Shown: positions 17,034-26,046, counted from the stretch's first letter. The stretch: DNA of 64,000 bases from Tessaracoccus lapidicaptus (GCF_001693815.1 NZ_MBQD01000021.1:124001-188000), one strand, 5' to 3'. Program-made: numbers and translations. The notes: generated from the letters alone by a model not told the origin.

Positions 17034-17381
17034 CTACTCCAGGAACTCCAGGAAGGCGTCCATCGCGCGCGGACCATAGACCGTCGCGGGACCACCGCGC
17101 ATGAGGATGGCCACCCCGAGCGCCTCAGCCACCTCGTCGGCGGTCGCTCCTGCACGCGCCGCTCCGCGGGCATGGCTGGCGATGCACCCGTCGCACTTGT
17201 CCGTCACGCCGATCGCGAGCGCGATGAGCTCCTTGGTCTTCGTGTCGAGCGCGCCCGGGCCGAGCACAGCCTTGTGCATGGCCGAGTAGCCGGCATACAC
17301 CTCCGGGATACGGGAGCGCAGTTCCTTCGCGGGTCCCTGGAGATCCTGGAGGACCTTCTTGCCGTGCTCGTGCGTGGTCAT
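17034..17381 (-). CDS. Carboxymuconolactone decarboxylase / AhpD-like protein
   Basis: 115 aa, all-helical AhpD-like fold. The active-site motif is KCDGCIASH with Cys63, Cys66 and His70, as in alkylhydroperoxidase D-type proteins. AGGAGAG precedes the ATG at 17381. It may act in thiol-dependent peroxide removal; the exact substrate is unknown. Divergent from the aldo/keto reductase (121-base gap). Confidence 0.85.
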   Translation of the reverse strand: MTTHEHGKKVLQDLQGPAKELRSRIPEVYAGYSAMHKAVLGPGALDTKTKELIALAIGVTDKCDGCIASHARGAARAGATADEVAEALGVAILMRGGPATVYGPRAMDAFLEFLE

Positions 17382-17501
17382 GTCTCTCCTGACTGCCGTA
17401 GTGCATGGTGAGCCTTGACCAATTATCGGCCTCCCGAGGCACCGACGTCGGCGGCCGGCGACATTCCCGCCGAGGCTTGGCCGGTCCGCAAGAATGGGCC
17501 C

Positions 17502-18329
17502 ATGACAACGCTTGCTCCCCGAATTCCCCTGACCGGCGGCACTGCGATCCCGGCGATCGGCGTCGGCACCTGGCCGCTCAACGACGACGAGGTCCGCGCC
17601 ATGTGCCTGACCGCGTTCGAGATCGGCTACCGCCTCGTCGACACCGCGGAGAACTACCGTAACGAGGCAGGAGTCGGGCGGGCGGTGCGGGAGTCGGGGC
17701 TGGCTCGCGAGGACGTGTTCGTCACTACCAAGTTCAACAAGAAGTGGCACGGCGACGCCGTCGCTGGCGTGGAGGGCAGCCTCGGCCGGCTGGGCCTCGA
17801 GTACGCCGACCTGGTCCTCATCCACTGGCCCAACCCGGATCAGGACCTCTACGTCCGGGCCTGGGAGGGGTTGATCGAGGCGCGAGAGCGCGGGCTAACC
17901 AAGGCGATCGGGACGTCGAACTTCAAGCCCGAGCATCTGCAGCGGCTCATCGACGCGACCGGTGTCGCGCCCGAGGTGAATCAGATCCAGTGCAACCCGT
18001 TCACGCCGCGCACACAGGAACGCGCGTTCCACGCCGAGCACGGCATCCTGACGGAATCGTGGGCGCCGCTGGCGGCCGGGAACGGGCTGGCCGAGCACCC
18101 GACCGTGAGCGACGTGGCCGCCGCGCACGACGTCACCGCGGCGCAGGTCGTCCTGGCCTGGCACATCCAGCAGGGCCTGCTTCCCATCCCGAAGTCGTCG
18201 AACCGGGAGCGGCTGGCGGAGAACTTCGCCGCGCTCGACGTCCGCCTGACCGACGACGAGGTGCGTGCGCTCACCGCGCTGGAGAACCCGGACTACCGCG
18301 TCGCGGACTCCGACCGCTTCGGCCACTGA
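17502..18329 (+). CDS. Aldo/keto reductase
   Basis: NADPH-dependent reductase of small carbonyl compounds, 275 aa, typical of the bacterial 2,5-diketogluconate reductase-like group. The tetrad is visible: Asp and Tyr in RLVDTAENY, Lys in VTTKFN and His in LIHWP. The cofactor-binding end is IPKSSNRERL. The start at 17502 is chosen because the family begins close to it; the frame upstream is unlike the family. The substrate is unknown. Confidence 0.92.
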   Translation: MTTLAPRIPLTGGTAIPAIGVGTWPLNDDEVRAMCLTAFEIGYRLVDTAENYRNEAGVGRAVRESGLAREDVFVTTKFNKKWHGDAVAGVEGSLGRLGLEYADLVLIHWPNPDQDLYVRAWEGLIEARERGLTKAIGTSNFKPEHLQRLIDATGVAPEVNQIQCNPFTPRTQERAFHAEHGILTESWAPLAAGNGLAEHPTVSDVAAAHDVTAAQVVLAWHIQQGLLPIPKSSNRERLAENFAALDVRLTDDEVRALTALENPDYRVADSDRFGH

Positions 18330-18357
18330 TCCCCCACTAGGCCGCCGGCCCGGCCCT

Positions 18358-18480
18358 TCTGACGCCTGCCATGACTCACGGCGCCTGCCCTCCGGGGCAG
18401 GCGTCTGAACACAAGGCAGGCGGCGCCGAGGCGCCTGCGCTACAGAGCAGGCGCCGGGATGCAAGGCAGGCGCCTGTCGG
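18358..18480. repeat. Cluster of GCAGGCG/CGCCTGC hairpins between convergent genes
   Basis: At least six occurrences of GCAGGCG or its complement. Clear stems are CGCCTGCCC-TCCG-GGGCAGGCG (18382-18403) and GGCGCCTGC-8 nt-GCAGGCGCC (18430-18455); others can form in alternative pairings. It fills the gap between the aldo/keto reductase and tetR ends, so it may serve as a terminator for both. Confidence 0.7.
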
Positions 18481-19140
18481 TCAGATGCGGTTGAGGAGGT
18501 CCTGGACCGCCGCCCTCGCCTCCATCGCGTTCTGGCCACTGATCTCGCGGAAGGCCTCAGTAATCTCCTCGGTGAGGTCGAAGTCGCGGCGGATCAACCA
18601 GTTCTGCTGCAGCCCGTCCCACACCGCGACGAACTGCCGGGCCATGCGGACCGGATCACGATCCGGGTGCGCCAGGCCCGCCGCCTGCCGGGCCTTCATC
18701 AACTCCACCATCTCCGCCATCACCCGCTCGTAGTGGCGCTGGAAGAACGCATGGGCCGGGTGCGCCGGGTCCTGCGCGGCCGACGCCAACGCCACCTGCA
18801 ACTGGAGCCGCTTGTCCTCGCCGGGAGAGCGGTGGGCGAGGTGGTCGATGAGGTCGCGGAACTCCCCGGGCGGAGCCAGCGGCCGCTCGACGTCGACGTC
18901 CTGGCCCTCGCCGTCGATGAACCCCTCGAAGTACTCGATGGCCGCCACCAGGAGGTGATCCCGGGTCGGGAAGTGGTACAGCATCGTCCGTTCGAGCATG
19001 CCGGCCCGGGCTGCGACCGCCGCCGTCGTCAGCTGCGGATGCCCCACTTCCATCACGACGTCGTAGGCGGCCTTGGCGATGGCGGCCCGCTTCTCCGCGG
19101 ACTTCGCGTACGGTCCGCGCTTCGACGGTGTTGTCGACAC
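18481..19140 (-). CDS. TetR-family transcriptional regulator
   Basis: 219 aa. The DNA-binding domain at about residues 10-60 includes AAIAKAAYDVVMEVG and VAARAGMLERTMLYHFPTRD. The rest is a helical ligand-binding domain of usual size. GTG at 19140 is preceded by AAGGAGG at 7 bases and is preferred over the earlier ATG at 19173. It is divergent from the GH3 beta-glucosidase (132-base gap), so it probably controls that gene; the ligand is unknown. Confidence 0.88.
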   Translation of the reverse strand: MSTTPSKRGPYAKSAEKRAAIAKAAYDVVMEVGHPQLTTAAVAARAGMLERTMLYHFPTRDHLLVAAIEYFEGFIDGEGQDVDVERPLAPPGEFRDLIDHLAHRSPGEDKRLQLQVALASAAQDPAHPAHAFFQRHYERVMAEMVELMKARQAAGLAHPDRDPVRMARQFVAVWDGLQQNWLIRRDFDLTEEITEAFREISGQNAMEARAAVQDLLNRI

Positions 19141-19197
19141 AGCCACCTCCTTCAAACTTCTCCCCATCCCCAACCTTCAGCCCTCACGATACCGATA

Positions 19198-19209
19198 GTC
19201 AAGCTTGAC
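19198..19209. promoter_or_regulatory. Palindrome GTCAAGCTTGAC between tetR and bglX
   Basis: A perfect 12-bp palindrome in the shared promoter region, near a TATGCT box at 19221. It is a candidate site for the adjacent TetR protein; short for that family, so a longer degenerate site is possible. Confidence 0.4.
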
Positions 19210-19272
19210 GCTTCTTGAAGTATGCTGTTCACTACGATTTAACCGTCGCCGCCGACACCACGAAGGACCTCC

Positions 19273-21546
19273 ATGACCGACGCCCCCGCCTACCGCGACC
19301 CTGCCCTCTCCGTCGAGGACCGCGTCGAGGACCTTCTCGGACGCCTCACTCTGGAGGAGAAGGCCGGCCAGCTGACGCAGTACTTCTACTTCGGGCGGCC
19401 GGACGCCACGGACGCCGTCGAGGTGGATCTGGACTCGCTCCCCGACGAGCAGCGCCAGTTCCTCGAGTACCCGGCCTATGTGGAGCGGGAACTGCACGCC
19501 GGCCGGGTCGGGTCGCTGCTGTTCGTCAAGAACGCCGCCCAGGCCAACCGGCTGCAGCGGCAGGCCATGGACGCCAACCGCCACGGCATCCCCCTGATCT
19601 TCGGCTACGACGTCATCCACGGCTTCCGCACCACCTTCCCCGTGCCCATCGCGGTGGCGGCCAGCTGGGACCCCGACGTGGCCGAACAGGGCCAGCGGGT
19701 GGCCGCCCGCGAGGCGCGCGCCGTCGGCATCAACTGGACGTTCGCCCCGATGGTGGACATCGCGCGCGACCCCCGCTGGGGCCGCATCATCGAGGGCGCC
19801 GGCGAGGATCCCTGCCTCGGCGGGGCCATGGCGGCCGCGCAGGTGCGCGGGTTCCAGGGCGACGGCGGCCCTGAGTCCCTCCTTGCCGGCCCCAAGCACT
19901 TCGCCGGCTACGGGGCCGCGCGCGGCGGACGCGACTACGAGGATTCGGACATCTCCGACGCCGAACTCCGCAACGTCTACCTCCCGCCCTTCAAGGCGGC
20001 CATCGACGCGGGCGCCAAGAACGTCATGAGCGCCTACATGGACCTCAACGGCGTGCCCGCCAGCGGGAGCCGTTGGCTGCTGACCGACGTGCTGCGCGAC
20101 GAGCTCGGCTTCGACGGCTTCGTCGTCTCCGACGCCAACGCCGTGCGCTCCCTGGAGACGCAGCACTTCGCCCGCGACCTCACCGACGCCGGCGCCCGCG
20201 CCGTCCACGCCGGGCTGGACATGGAGATGGCCATGTACGACGCCGCCTACGCCCGCCTCCCGCAGGCCGTGGCAGACGGGCTCGTTGACGAGGCCACCAT
20301 CGACCTGGCCGTCCGCCGCGTCCTCACCGCCAAGTTCGCCGCCGGCCTGTTCGAGAACCCCTTCGTCGACGAATCGACCACCGCGTCGATCCTCGGAGAC
20401 TCCACCCATCGCGACGTCGCTCAGGCCGCCGCCGAGCGCACCGCCGTCCTGCTCAAGAACGACGGCGCCCTCCCGCTGCGCGCCCCGTCGTCGATCGCGG
20501 TCCTGGGTGACCTCGCCGACTCGCAGCGCGACATCCTGGGCCCCTGGATCTTCGACTTCGACGTCACCGAGTCGGTCACGATCCTCGACGGCATCCGCCG
20601 TCGCGCCGGTGAGGGAACGCGCGTCGAGTTCGCCCCGGCCACCGCCGTTGCCACCCGCCTGTTCCCGTCGATGTTCGACGCCCACGAGGCGGGCCAGCTC
20701 CCCCGCACCCCCGAGGGCTTCGACGAGGACGCCGAGCTGGAGCGCGCCGTCGCCCTGGCCGTCGAGTCCGAGGTTGCCGTCGTCGTGGTGGGCCAGCCGC
20801 AGAACATGATCGGCGAGAAGGCCTCGGTCTCCACGCTCGACCTCCCGGGCCGCCAGCTCGAACTGCTGCAGCGCGTTCACGCCACGGGCACCCCGATGGT
20901 GGTGCTCGTGATGTCGGGCCGCCCGCTGGACCTGCGCTGGGCCGACGCGAACGCCGACGCCATCGTCCAGATCTGGTACCCGGGCGTGCGCGGCGGAGAT
21001 GCGGTCGCGCGGGTGCTGTTCGGCGACGTCTCCCCCGCCGGCCGATTGCCCTTCACCTGGCCGCGGCATGTGGGCCAGGTGCCGATGGTGCACTCGCACT
21101 ACCGCACCTTCCAGCCCGAGGAAGCGGACAAGCGCTACTGGGACGAGGAGAGCACCCCGCTCTACCCGTTCGGACATGGCCTCACCTACGCGACGGTGGA
21201 GTACTCGGACCTGCGGGCGCCGTCGAGCATCGCCGTCGGGGAGACGGGCACGGTCGCGGTGACCCTCACCAACACGTCCGAGGTGGACTCCGACGAGGTC
21301 GCCCAGCTGTACATCCACCAGCGCTACGGCACCTCAACCCGGCCGGTTCGCGAGCTCAAGGGCTTCCGTCGGGTGCACGTGCCGGCGGGTGCGTCGGTGG
21401 ACATCGAGTTCGAGCTCGGTCCGGACCAGCTGCGCTACTGGAGCGCCGCGACCCGCACCTGGGTGCAGGACGCCACGGTGATCGATGTCTTCGTCGGCGG
21501 CAGCTCCGCCTGCGAACTGACGACGTCGCTTGAGGTCACCGCCTGA
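19273..21546 (+). CDS. bglX: Glycoside hydrolase family 3 beta-glucosidase
   Basis: 757 aa, no signal peptide, so cytoplasmic. Starts with the GH3 domain (RVEDLLGRLTLEEKAGQLTQ; YGAARGGRDYE) and the likely nucleophile Asp in GFVVSDANAVRSLE, where most relatives have SDW. The C-terminal GH3 sandwich domain and a fibronectin-like domain (SDEVAQLYIHQRYGT) follow. This layout matches BglX. It should release glucose or related sugars from the non-reducing ends of beta-oligosaccharides. GAAGGACCTCC precedes the ATG. Probably regulated by the divergent TetR. Confidence 0.92.
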   Translation: MTDAPAYRDPALSVEDRVEDLLGRLTLEEKAGQLTQYFYFGRPDATDAVEVDLDSLPDEQRQFLEYPAYVERELHAGRVGSLLFVKNAAQANRLQRQAMDANRHGIPLIFGYDVIHGFRTTFPVPIAVAASWDPDVAEQGQRVAAREARAVGINWTFAPMVDIARDPRWGRIIEGAGEDPCLGGAMAAAQVRGFQGDGGPESLLAGPKHFAGYGAARGGRDYEDSDISDAELRNVYLPPFKAAIDAGAKNVMSAYMDLNGVPASGSRWLLTDVLRDELGFDGFVVSDANAVRSLETQHFARDLTDAGARAVHAGLDMEMAMYDAAYARLPQAVADGLVDEATIDLAVRRVLTAKFAAGLFENPFVDESTTASILGDSTHRDVAQAAAERTAVLLKNDGALPLRAPSSIAVLGDLADSQRDILGPWIFDFDVTESVTILDGIRRRAGEGTRVEFAPATAVATRLFPSMFDAHEAGQLPRTPEGFDEDAELERAVALAVESEVAVVVVGQPQNMIGEKASVSTLDLPGRQLELLQRVHATGTPMVVLVMSGRPLDLRWADANADAIVQIWYPGVRGGDAVARVLFGDVSPAGRLPFTWPRHVGQVPMVHSHYRTFQPEEADKRYWDEESTPLYPFGHGLTYATVEYSDLRAPSSIAVGETGTVAVTLTNTSEVDSDEVAQLYIHQRYGTSTRPVRELKGFRRVHVPAGASVDIEFELGPDQLRYWSAATRTWVQDATVIDVFVGGSSACELTTSLEVTA

Positions 21547-21550
21547 CCCC

Positions 21551-21840
21551 CTCGCTCACTGACGTCGCGGGCAGTTCCGTTCACTGAGGTCGCGGGCCGA
21601 CGGCGCAGCCGGCGCGTCCGAGTCTCGAAGTCGCCGCCCCCTCGCTCACTGAGGTCGCGGGCCGACGGCGCAGCCGGCGCGCCCGAGTCTCGAAGTCGCC
21701 GCCACAGGCGGCGATCACCCTTCCCACAGAGATGGGCACCTCCGGTGCCCGCTTCGAGACTCCCCCGCGGCGACTGCGTCGCCGGGGCGGAACCTCAGCG
21801 AGCGGAACTCTCCACTGCCTCGCCGGGGCGGAACCTCAGC
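21551..21840. repeat. Repeat cluster downstream of bglX
   Basis: Two direct units (21581-21638 and 21646-21703) agree in 57 of 58 bases. Each has an inner GC hairpin (GCCGACGGCGCAGCCGGC) and the ends CACTGAGGT and GAGTCTCGAAG. A third unit is inverted (21750-21808), and partial units sit at 21551 and 21816. The ends resemble those of the 35-nt repeat at 7725, 16007 and 58793, so both may belong to one superfamily. Together with the short frame at 21836 they fill the 410-base gap between bglX and the CNNM gene. Confidence 0.85.
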
Positions 21841-21955
21841 TCACGGGGACCGTGAGGAGCCGGACGGGACCCACCAGCCCGTAGTCGCGGACGTGGGTGT
21901 GCTGCATCGCCTCCATGCACAGATGCGGCTCTCCAGGAAGCGGAACGTAGACGCC
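21836..21955 (-). pseudogene. Short coding-like fragment
   Basis: About 38 codons read VYVPLPGEPHLCMEAMQHTH and on to LLTVPVS, with balanced composition unlike shadow frames. It starts right after the CNNM stop and has no start or ribosome binding site of its own. Its stop codon comes from the repeat (GCTGAGG). It could be the tail of a lost gene; family not recognised. Confidence 0.25.
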
Positions 21956-21956
21956 C

Positions 21957-23000
21957 CTACCCCCGCGACACCGTCGCCGCGTCCTTGACCTCGCCGATCA
22001 GGCGCTCGACGACGTCCTCCAGCATGGCTGCGCCGATCGTGTCGTCGCCGTCGACGACGAGGGCGAAGTGCGTACCGCCCGCCTGCATCGCGGCCAGGGC
22101 GGCCTCGAGCGTCGTGTCCTTGGCGATGGTGGCCAGTGGCCGCACCACGTGATCGTCCAGCGGCCGCGAGGCCTCGTCGTCCGACAGCCCCAGGAAGTCC
22201 TTGAGGTGGACGTAGCCCAGCACTTCTCCGTCCTCGGCCGTGACCGGGAAGCGAGAGAAGCCCGTGCGGACGAAGGCGGTCTCGACGTCGCTCGGGGACG
22301 CGCCTCGCGGGACGGTCTGGAGGGAGTCGAGCGGCACCATGACCGCCTCGACCGTCTCGGTGCCGATGGTCAGGGAGCCGCTGAGCAGCTGGTGCTCGCG
22401 ATCCTCCAGCAGGCCCTCCTCGCGGGACTCGGCGATGAAGGCCGCGACCTCGTCGGCGGTGAACGCGGAGGCCACCTCCTCCTTGGGCTCCACGCGCAGG
22501 AGCCGGAGGACCGCGTTCGCGATCCAGTTGAGCAGCCAGATGAGGGGGCGCAGCACCACGACGATGCCGTAGAGGATCGGCCCGAGGAGGAGCGCCGAGC
22601 GCTCGGGCCCGGCGATGGCGATGTTCTTGGGCAGCATCTCGCCGAGGACCATGTGGAGGAACACGACGATCGCCAGCGCGATGATGAAGGAGACCGTGTG
22701 CAGCGCGGCGCCCGTGATGCCGACGGCGGCCAGCGGTATCTCCAGCGCGTGGGCGACGGCGGGCTCGCCGATCGCACCGAGCCCGAGGGAGCACATGGTG
22801 ATGCCGAGCTGCGCGCCGGCCATCATGAGGGAGACGCGCTCCATGGCCCGCAGCGTGATGCGGGCGGCGCGCGAGCCGGCGGCCGCGCGGGGTTCGATCT
22901 GGGTACGGCGAGCGGCGATCAGCGCGAACTCCGCGCCGACGAAGAACGCGTTGCCGATCAGCAGCGCGATGGCGATCAGGATGGCGGTGGCATCAAGCAT
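21957..23000 (-). CDS. CNNM/CorC-type membrane protein (DUF21-CBS)
   Basis: 347 aa. N-terminal DUF21 membrane domain (GNAFFVGAEFALIAARRTQI; GAQLGITMCSLGLG; HMVLGEMLPKNIAIAGPE), then two CBS domains (GFSRFPVTAED; GDDTIGAAMLEDVVERLIGE). It lacks the C-terminal CorC_HlyC domain of its neighbour. Members are linked to magnesium/cobalt transport. ATG at 23000 follows GAGGAGG by 9 bases. It overlaps the next paralogue by 8 bases; the pair may act together. Confidence 0.88.
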   Translation of the reverse strand: MLDATAILIAIALLIGNAFFVGAEFALIAARRTQIEPRAAAGSRAARITLRAMERVSLMMAGAQLGITMCSLGLGAIGEPAVAHALEIPLAAVGITGAALHTVSFIIALAIVVFLHMVLGEMLPKNIAIAGPERSALLLGPILYGIVVVLRPLIWLLNWIANAVLRLLRVEPKEEVASAFTADEVAAFIAESREEGLLEDREHQLLSGSLTIGTETVEAVMVPLDSLQTVPRGASPSDVETAFVRTGFSRFPVTAEDGEVLGYVHLKDFLGLSDDEASRPLDDHVVRPLATIAKDTTLEAALAAMQAGGTHFALVVDGDDTIGAAMLEDVVERLIGEVKDAATVSRG

Positions 23001-24357
23001 TCTGCTCACCCTCCTCGAGATCCTCGACGGCGAGGGTCAGCCGATCGACCCGCCACCCGTCCAGGCGTGTGACGGTGAGGCGCGCCTGCGCGGGCGACGG
23101 AAGCCCGTCGTCGTCTGGGCGGGACTCGTCGCGGACGGCCAGGACCACCTGGTCGCCGATGCGGGGGAAGCGCTCCAGTTCCTCGGTGATGAGGCCGCCG
23201 AGCGTGTCGGACTCGCGGCCCTCCGGGAGTTCCAGGTGCAGCGTCTCGCCCGCCTCGTCGGGCCGGAGCAGGCCGGACAGCGACCACCGCCGCTCCCCCA
23301 GCTCGCGGTAGGCACGTGTCGGGCGGTCCTGCTCGTCGTCGATCTCGCCGACGATCTCCTCGACGACGTCCTCGAGGGTCACGATCCCGTCGGTGCCGCC
23401 GTACTCGTCCACCACGACGGCCATCTGCACGCCGCGCCGCAGCACCTCGAGGACCGGGCCTAGCGGCATCGTCGACGGGACGGCCCGCATCGGGCGGATC
23501 AGGCCGGCCACCGGGGTGGTCGCGCGCTCCGCGGCCGGCACCGCGACCGCGTCCTTGAAGTGCACGACGCCGCGGACGTCATCGACGCTGTCGCCCGTGA
23601 CCGGGAAGCGGGCGTGCCCGGTGGCGCGCACGGCGTCGAGGACGTCGGCGGCCGTCTGGTCGAGTTCCAGGAAGCGGACTCGCGGCCTGGGGGTCATGGC
23701 GTCGGAGGCGGTCCGCTCACCCAGGGCGACGGAGTGTTCGAGACGACGCGCCAGGTCCTCGCCCAGGAGCCCTTGCCGGGCGGAGCGGGCCGCAAGGGAC
23801 CCCAGTTCCTGCGCCGAGCGCGCGGATGCGAGCTCCTCCTGCGGTTCCATGCCGAAGGCCCGCACCAGCCGGTTGGCGGTGCCGTTGAGGAACCACAGCA
23901 GCGGCCGGCTCACCCAGGTGAAAGCGCGCTGGAATCCGACGACGGCCCGGCCCACCTTGAGCGGCTCGGCGATGGCCCAGTTCTTGGGCACCAGCTCACC
24001 GAAGACCATCTGGACAACGGTCGCGATGAGGAACGCGGCCGTGAAGGCGATCACGGAGGCGGTCTCCTCCGGCAGGCCGACGGCCTCGATGGGCACCTCG
24101 AGCAGCGCCGCGATGGACGGCTCCGCGATGAAACCCACGACGAGGCTGGTGATGGTGATGCCGAGCTGGGCGCCGGACAACTGGGTCGACATGGTGCGCA
24201 GCGCCTCGCGGAGCGACGCGGCCTTGGCGTCGGTCTCGGAGAGCCGGGACACTGTCGGCCGGTCCACGGTCACCAGCGCGAACTCGGCGGCGACGAACGT
24301 GGCGTTCGCCGCGATCAGCACGACGACGGCGGCGAGGAGCAGCCACTCGACGATCAT
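22993..24357 (-). CDS. CNNM/HlyC/CorC-family membrane protein (DUF21-CBS-CorC)
   Basis: 454 aa. DUF21 membrane domain (ANATFVAAEFALVTVDRP; VVQMVFGELVPKNWAIAEP), paired CBS domains (GHARFPVTGDSVDD; YGGTDGIVTLEDVVEEIVGE) and a C-terminal CorC_HlyC domain (ESDTLGGLITEELERFPRIG). Full family layout. Proposed role is divalent cation export or homeostasis at the membrane. It is the first gene of a two-gene operon with the shorter paralogue at 21957. Confidence 0.9.
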   Translation of the reverse strand: MIVEWLLLAAVVVLIAANATFVAAEFALVTVDRPTVSRLSETDAKAASLREALRTMSTQLSGAQLGITITSLVVGFIAEPSIAALLEVPIEAVGLPEETASVIAFTAAFLIATVVQMVFGELVPKNWAIAEPLKVGRAVVGFQRAFTWVSRPLLWFLNGTANRLVRAFGMEPQEELASARSAQELGSLAARSARQGLLGEDLARRLEHSVALGERTASDAMTPRPRVRFLELDQTAADVLDAVRATGHARFPVTGDSVDDVRGVVHFKDAVAVPAAERATTPVAGLIRPMRAVPSTMPLGPVLEVLRRGVQMAVVVDEYGGTDGIVTLEDVVEEIVGEIDDEQDRPTRAYRELGERRWSLSGLLRPDEAGETLHLELPEGRESDTLGGLITEELERFPRIGDQVVLAVRDESRPDDDGLPSPAQARLTVTRLDGWRVDRLTLAVEDLEEGEQNA

Positions 24358-24430
24358 CGCCCGCTCACCTCCGTGAGGGAGCTGGCGGGGGTTGGGGCGG
24401 CCCCGGAGGGCAAGAGACTATGACCGTCGT

Positions 24431-25678
24431 TCACGCGTCGATCATATGCGCGCTGCGCCCCGGCTCCGGGATCGTCGAGCGATTCGGGGCCCAGGCCCGG
24501 GCCGCCCACACCAGCCCCGGAACCGCGACCGCGACCAGCACGAGCGCCACCCCCGGCAGGCCGAGGAGCGCTCCGCCCACACCGGCCACAGGGTAGGTGA
24601 CCAGGTAGCAGGCATGCGACAGCGAGAACTGCGCGGCGAACACCGCGGGGCACGTCTGCTCCGTCGAGTTGCGGCGCAGGAGTCGGGCCGACGGCGTCAG
24701 CACCGCGGACGTTGCGGCACCGACGGCGAACCACAGTCCGAGCAGCAGGGGCCAGGCGCGCGCGGCGTCGACCCACGCGAGGACGGCGGCGGCCGCGGCG
24801 AGGGCCATGGGGAGGACCGCGGCCCCCGCGAGCATCACCCGGAGGTCTGGCCGGCGGTCGAGCAGGCGGGGGACCGCCAGCGCCACCAGCATCGACCCGG
24901 CGCCGTAGGCCGCCAGCAGCAGCGCGACGTCGTCGTGCCCCCGGCCGAGGTCCGTCCCCACGATGACCACGGAGTTGACGATCACCATCGCGGTCGCCGC
25001 GGCGACAACGAGGTTGATCCCGATCAGGCCGCGCAGCTCGACGGACGCCCAGAACTGCCGGGTGCCGCCGGTCAGCCGGCTCAGGAACGGCGCCGCGGGC
25101 GGCGCGGCCACCCTGGGGATCGTGGTCGCCGCCACCAGGACGGAGGATGTCGCGAAGCCCGCCACCGTGCCGAGGAAGAGGTTCTGGTACCCGGCCACCG
25201 TCAGCAGGAGCGCGGCGAGCATGGGGCTGACGAGCGCCTCCATGTCGTAGGCCAAACGCGACAGCGACAGCGCGCGGGTGTATTCACGCTCGATCGGCAG
25301 CACCGTCGGGATGAGCGCCTGGAACGCGGGCGTGAAGGTCGCGGATGCCGACTGCAGCAGGAAGATCAGCACGTAGATCTGCCACGCCTCGGTCACCAAC
25401 GGCAGAGACAGCGCCACGGCGGCCCGCACCAGGTCCGCGGTGATCAGCAAGGGCTTGCGGGGCAGCCGAGCCACGAGTGCGGAGATGACCGGCGCGACTC
25501 CCACGTAGGCGACCATCTTGATGGTCATCGCCAGGCCCAGCACCGCGCCGGCCCGGTCCGGCGCGACATCCAGGGCCAGCAGCCCGAGGGCGACGGTGAG
25601 CAGGCCGGTCCCCAGGAGGGCGATCACCTGGGCGGCGAACAGGTGCCGGTAGGTGCGGTGGCGCAGCACGGAGAGCAC
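24431..25678 (-). CDS. MFS transporter, probable exporter
   Basis: 415 aa with about 12 membrane segments. Cytoplasmic loop motifs such as ARLPRKPLL after helix 2-3 fit the major facilitator superfamily. The GTG start lies 8 bases after the ArsR stop, so the two are cotranscribed. ArsR-MFS pairs often export a metal or a small toxic compound. The substrate cannot be told from sequence. Confidence 0.85.
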   Translation of the reverse strand: MLSVLRHRTYRHLFAAQVIALLGTGLLTVALGLLALDVAPDRAGAVLGLAMTIKMVAYVGVAPVISALVARLPRKPLLITADLVRAAVALSLPLVTEAWQIYVLIFLLQSASATFTPAFQALIPTVLPIEREYTRALSLSRLAYDMEALVSPMLAALLLTVAGYQNLFLGTVAGFATSSVLVAATTIPRVAAPPAAPFLSRLTGGTRQFWASVELRGLIGINLVVAAATAMVIVNSVVIVGTDLGRGHDDVALLLAAYGAGSMLVALAVPRLLDRRPDLRVMLAGAAVLPMALAAAAAVLAWVDAARAWPLLLGLWFAVGAATSAVLTPSARLLRRNSTEQTCPAVFAAQFSLSHACYLVTYPVAGVGGALLGLPGVALVLVAVAVPGLVWAARAWAPNRSTIPEPGRSAHMIDA

Positions 25679-25686
25679 GGTGGCGC

Positions 25687-26046
25687 TCAGGCTTCGTGCG
25701 AGTGGTGCAGGGGCAGTTGACCGGCCGAGGCGACGGAGTGCTCCGCCTGCCTGACCGCCTCGATGACGACGCTCAGGGCGTGCTCGTCCGCGAGCTTGTA
25801 GAGCACCCGCGTGCCGTCCTGGCGTGTGGTGACCATGCGGGCCATGCGCAGCCGCGCCAGGTGCTGCGAGACGCCCGACGGGTTTTTGGCGACCGCCTGC
25901 GCCAGTTCGCCCACCGACAGTTCGCCGGCCGCGTCGAGGGTCAGGATGATCCGGATCCTGGTGGGGTCGGAGAGGAGGCTGAGCACTTCCGCGGCGAGGT
26001 CGACGAACTCCGCGGGGACCGAGTTAATCTTCTTATCCGCGTGCAT
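25687..26046 (-). CDS. ArsR-family metal-responsive regulator
   Basis: 119 aa winged-helix repressor. Recognition region is VGELAQAVAKNPSGVSQHLA. The last helix has DEH followed 14 residues later by another His (EAVRQAEH), close to the DxH...HxxH metal site of CzrA/NmtR but with Gln in one ligand position. The tail is HHSHEA, extra possible ligands. This suggests a nickel, cobalt or zinc sensor controlling the MFS gene downstream. A TAGTAT box lies 6 bases before the ATG, so the mRNA may be leaderless. Confidence 0.87.
   Translation of the reverse strand: MHADKKINSVPAEFVDLAAEVLSLLSDPTRIRIILTLDAAGELSVGELAQAVAKNPSGVSQHLARLRMARMVTTRQDGTRVLYKLADEHALSVVIEAVRQAEHSVASAGQLPLHHSHEA

Noticed and set aside
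19177-21318. Long open frame on the minus strand opposite the beta-glucosidase
   Set aside because: Composition is rich in Gly, Arg, His and Val with no motif; it is the mirror of strong GH3 coding sequence.
21581-21703. Direct repeats considered as a CRISPR array
   Set aside because: Only two direct units, separated by 7 bases, with inner hairpins and no spacers or cas genes.
24392-25720. 442-codon open frame on the plus strand
   Set aside because: Rich in Arg, Gly, Gln and His, opposite a clear MFS transporter with membrane segments.
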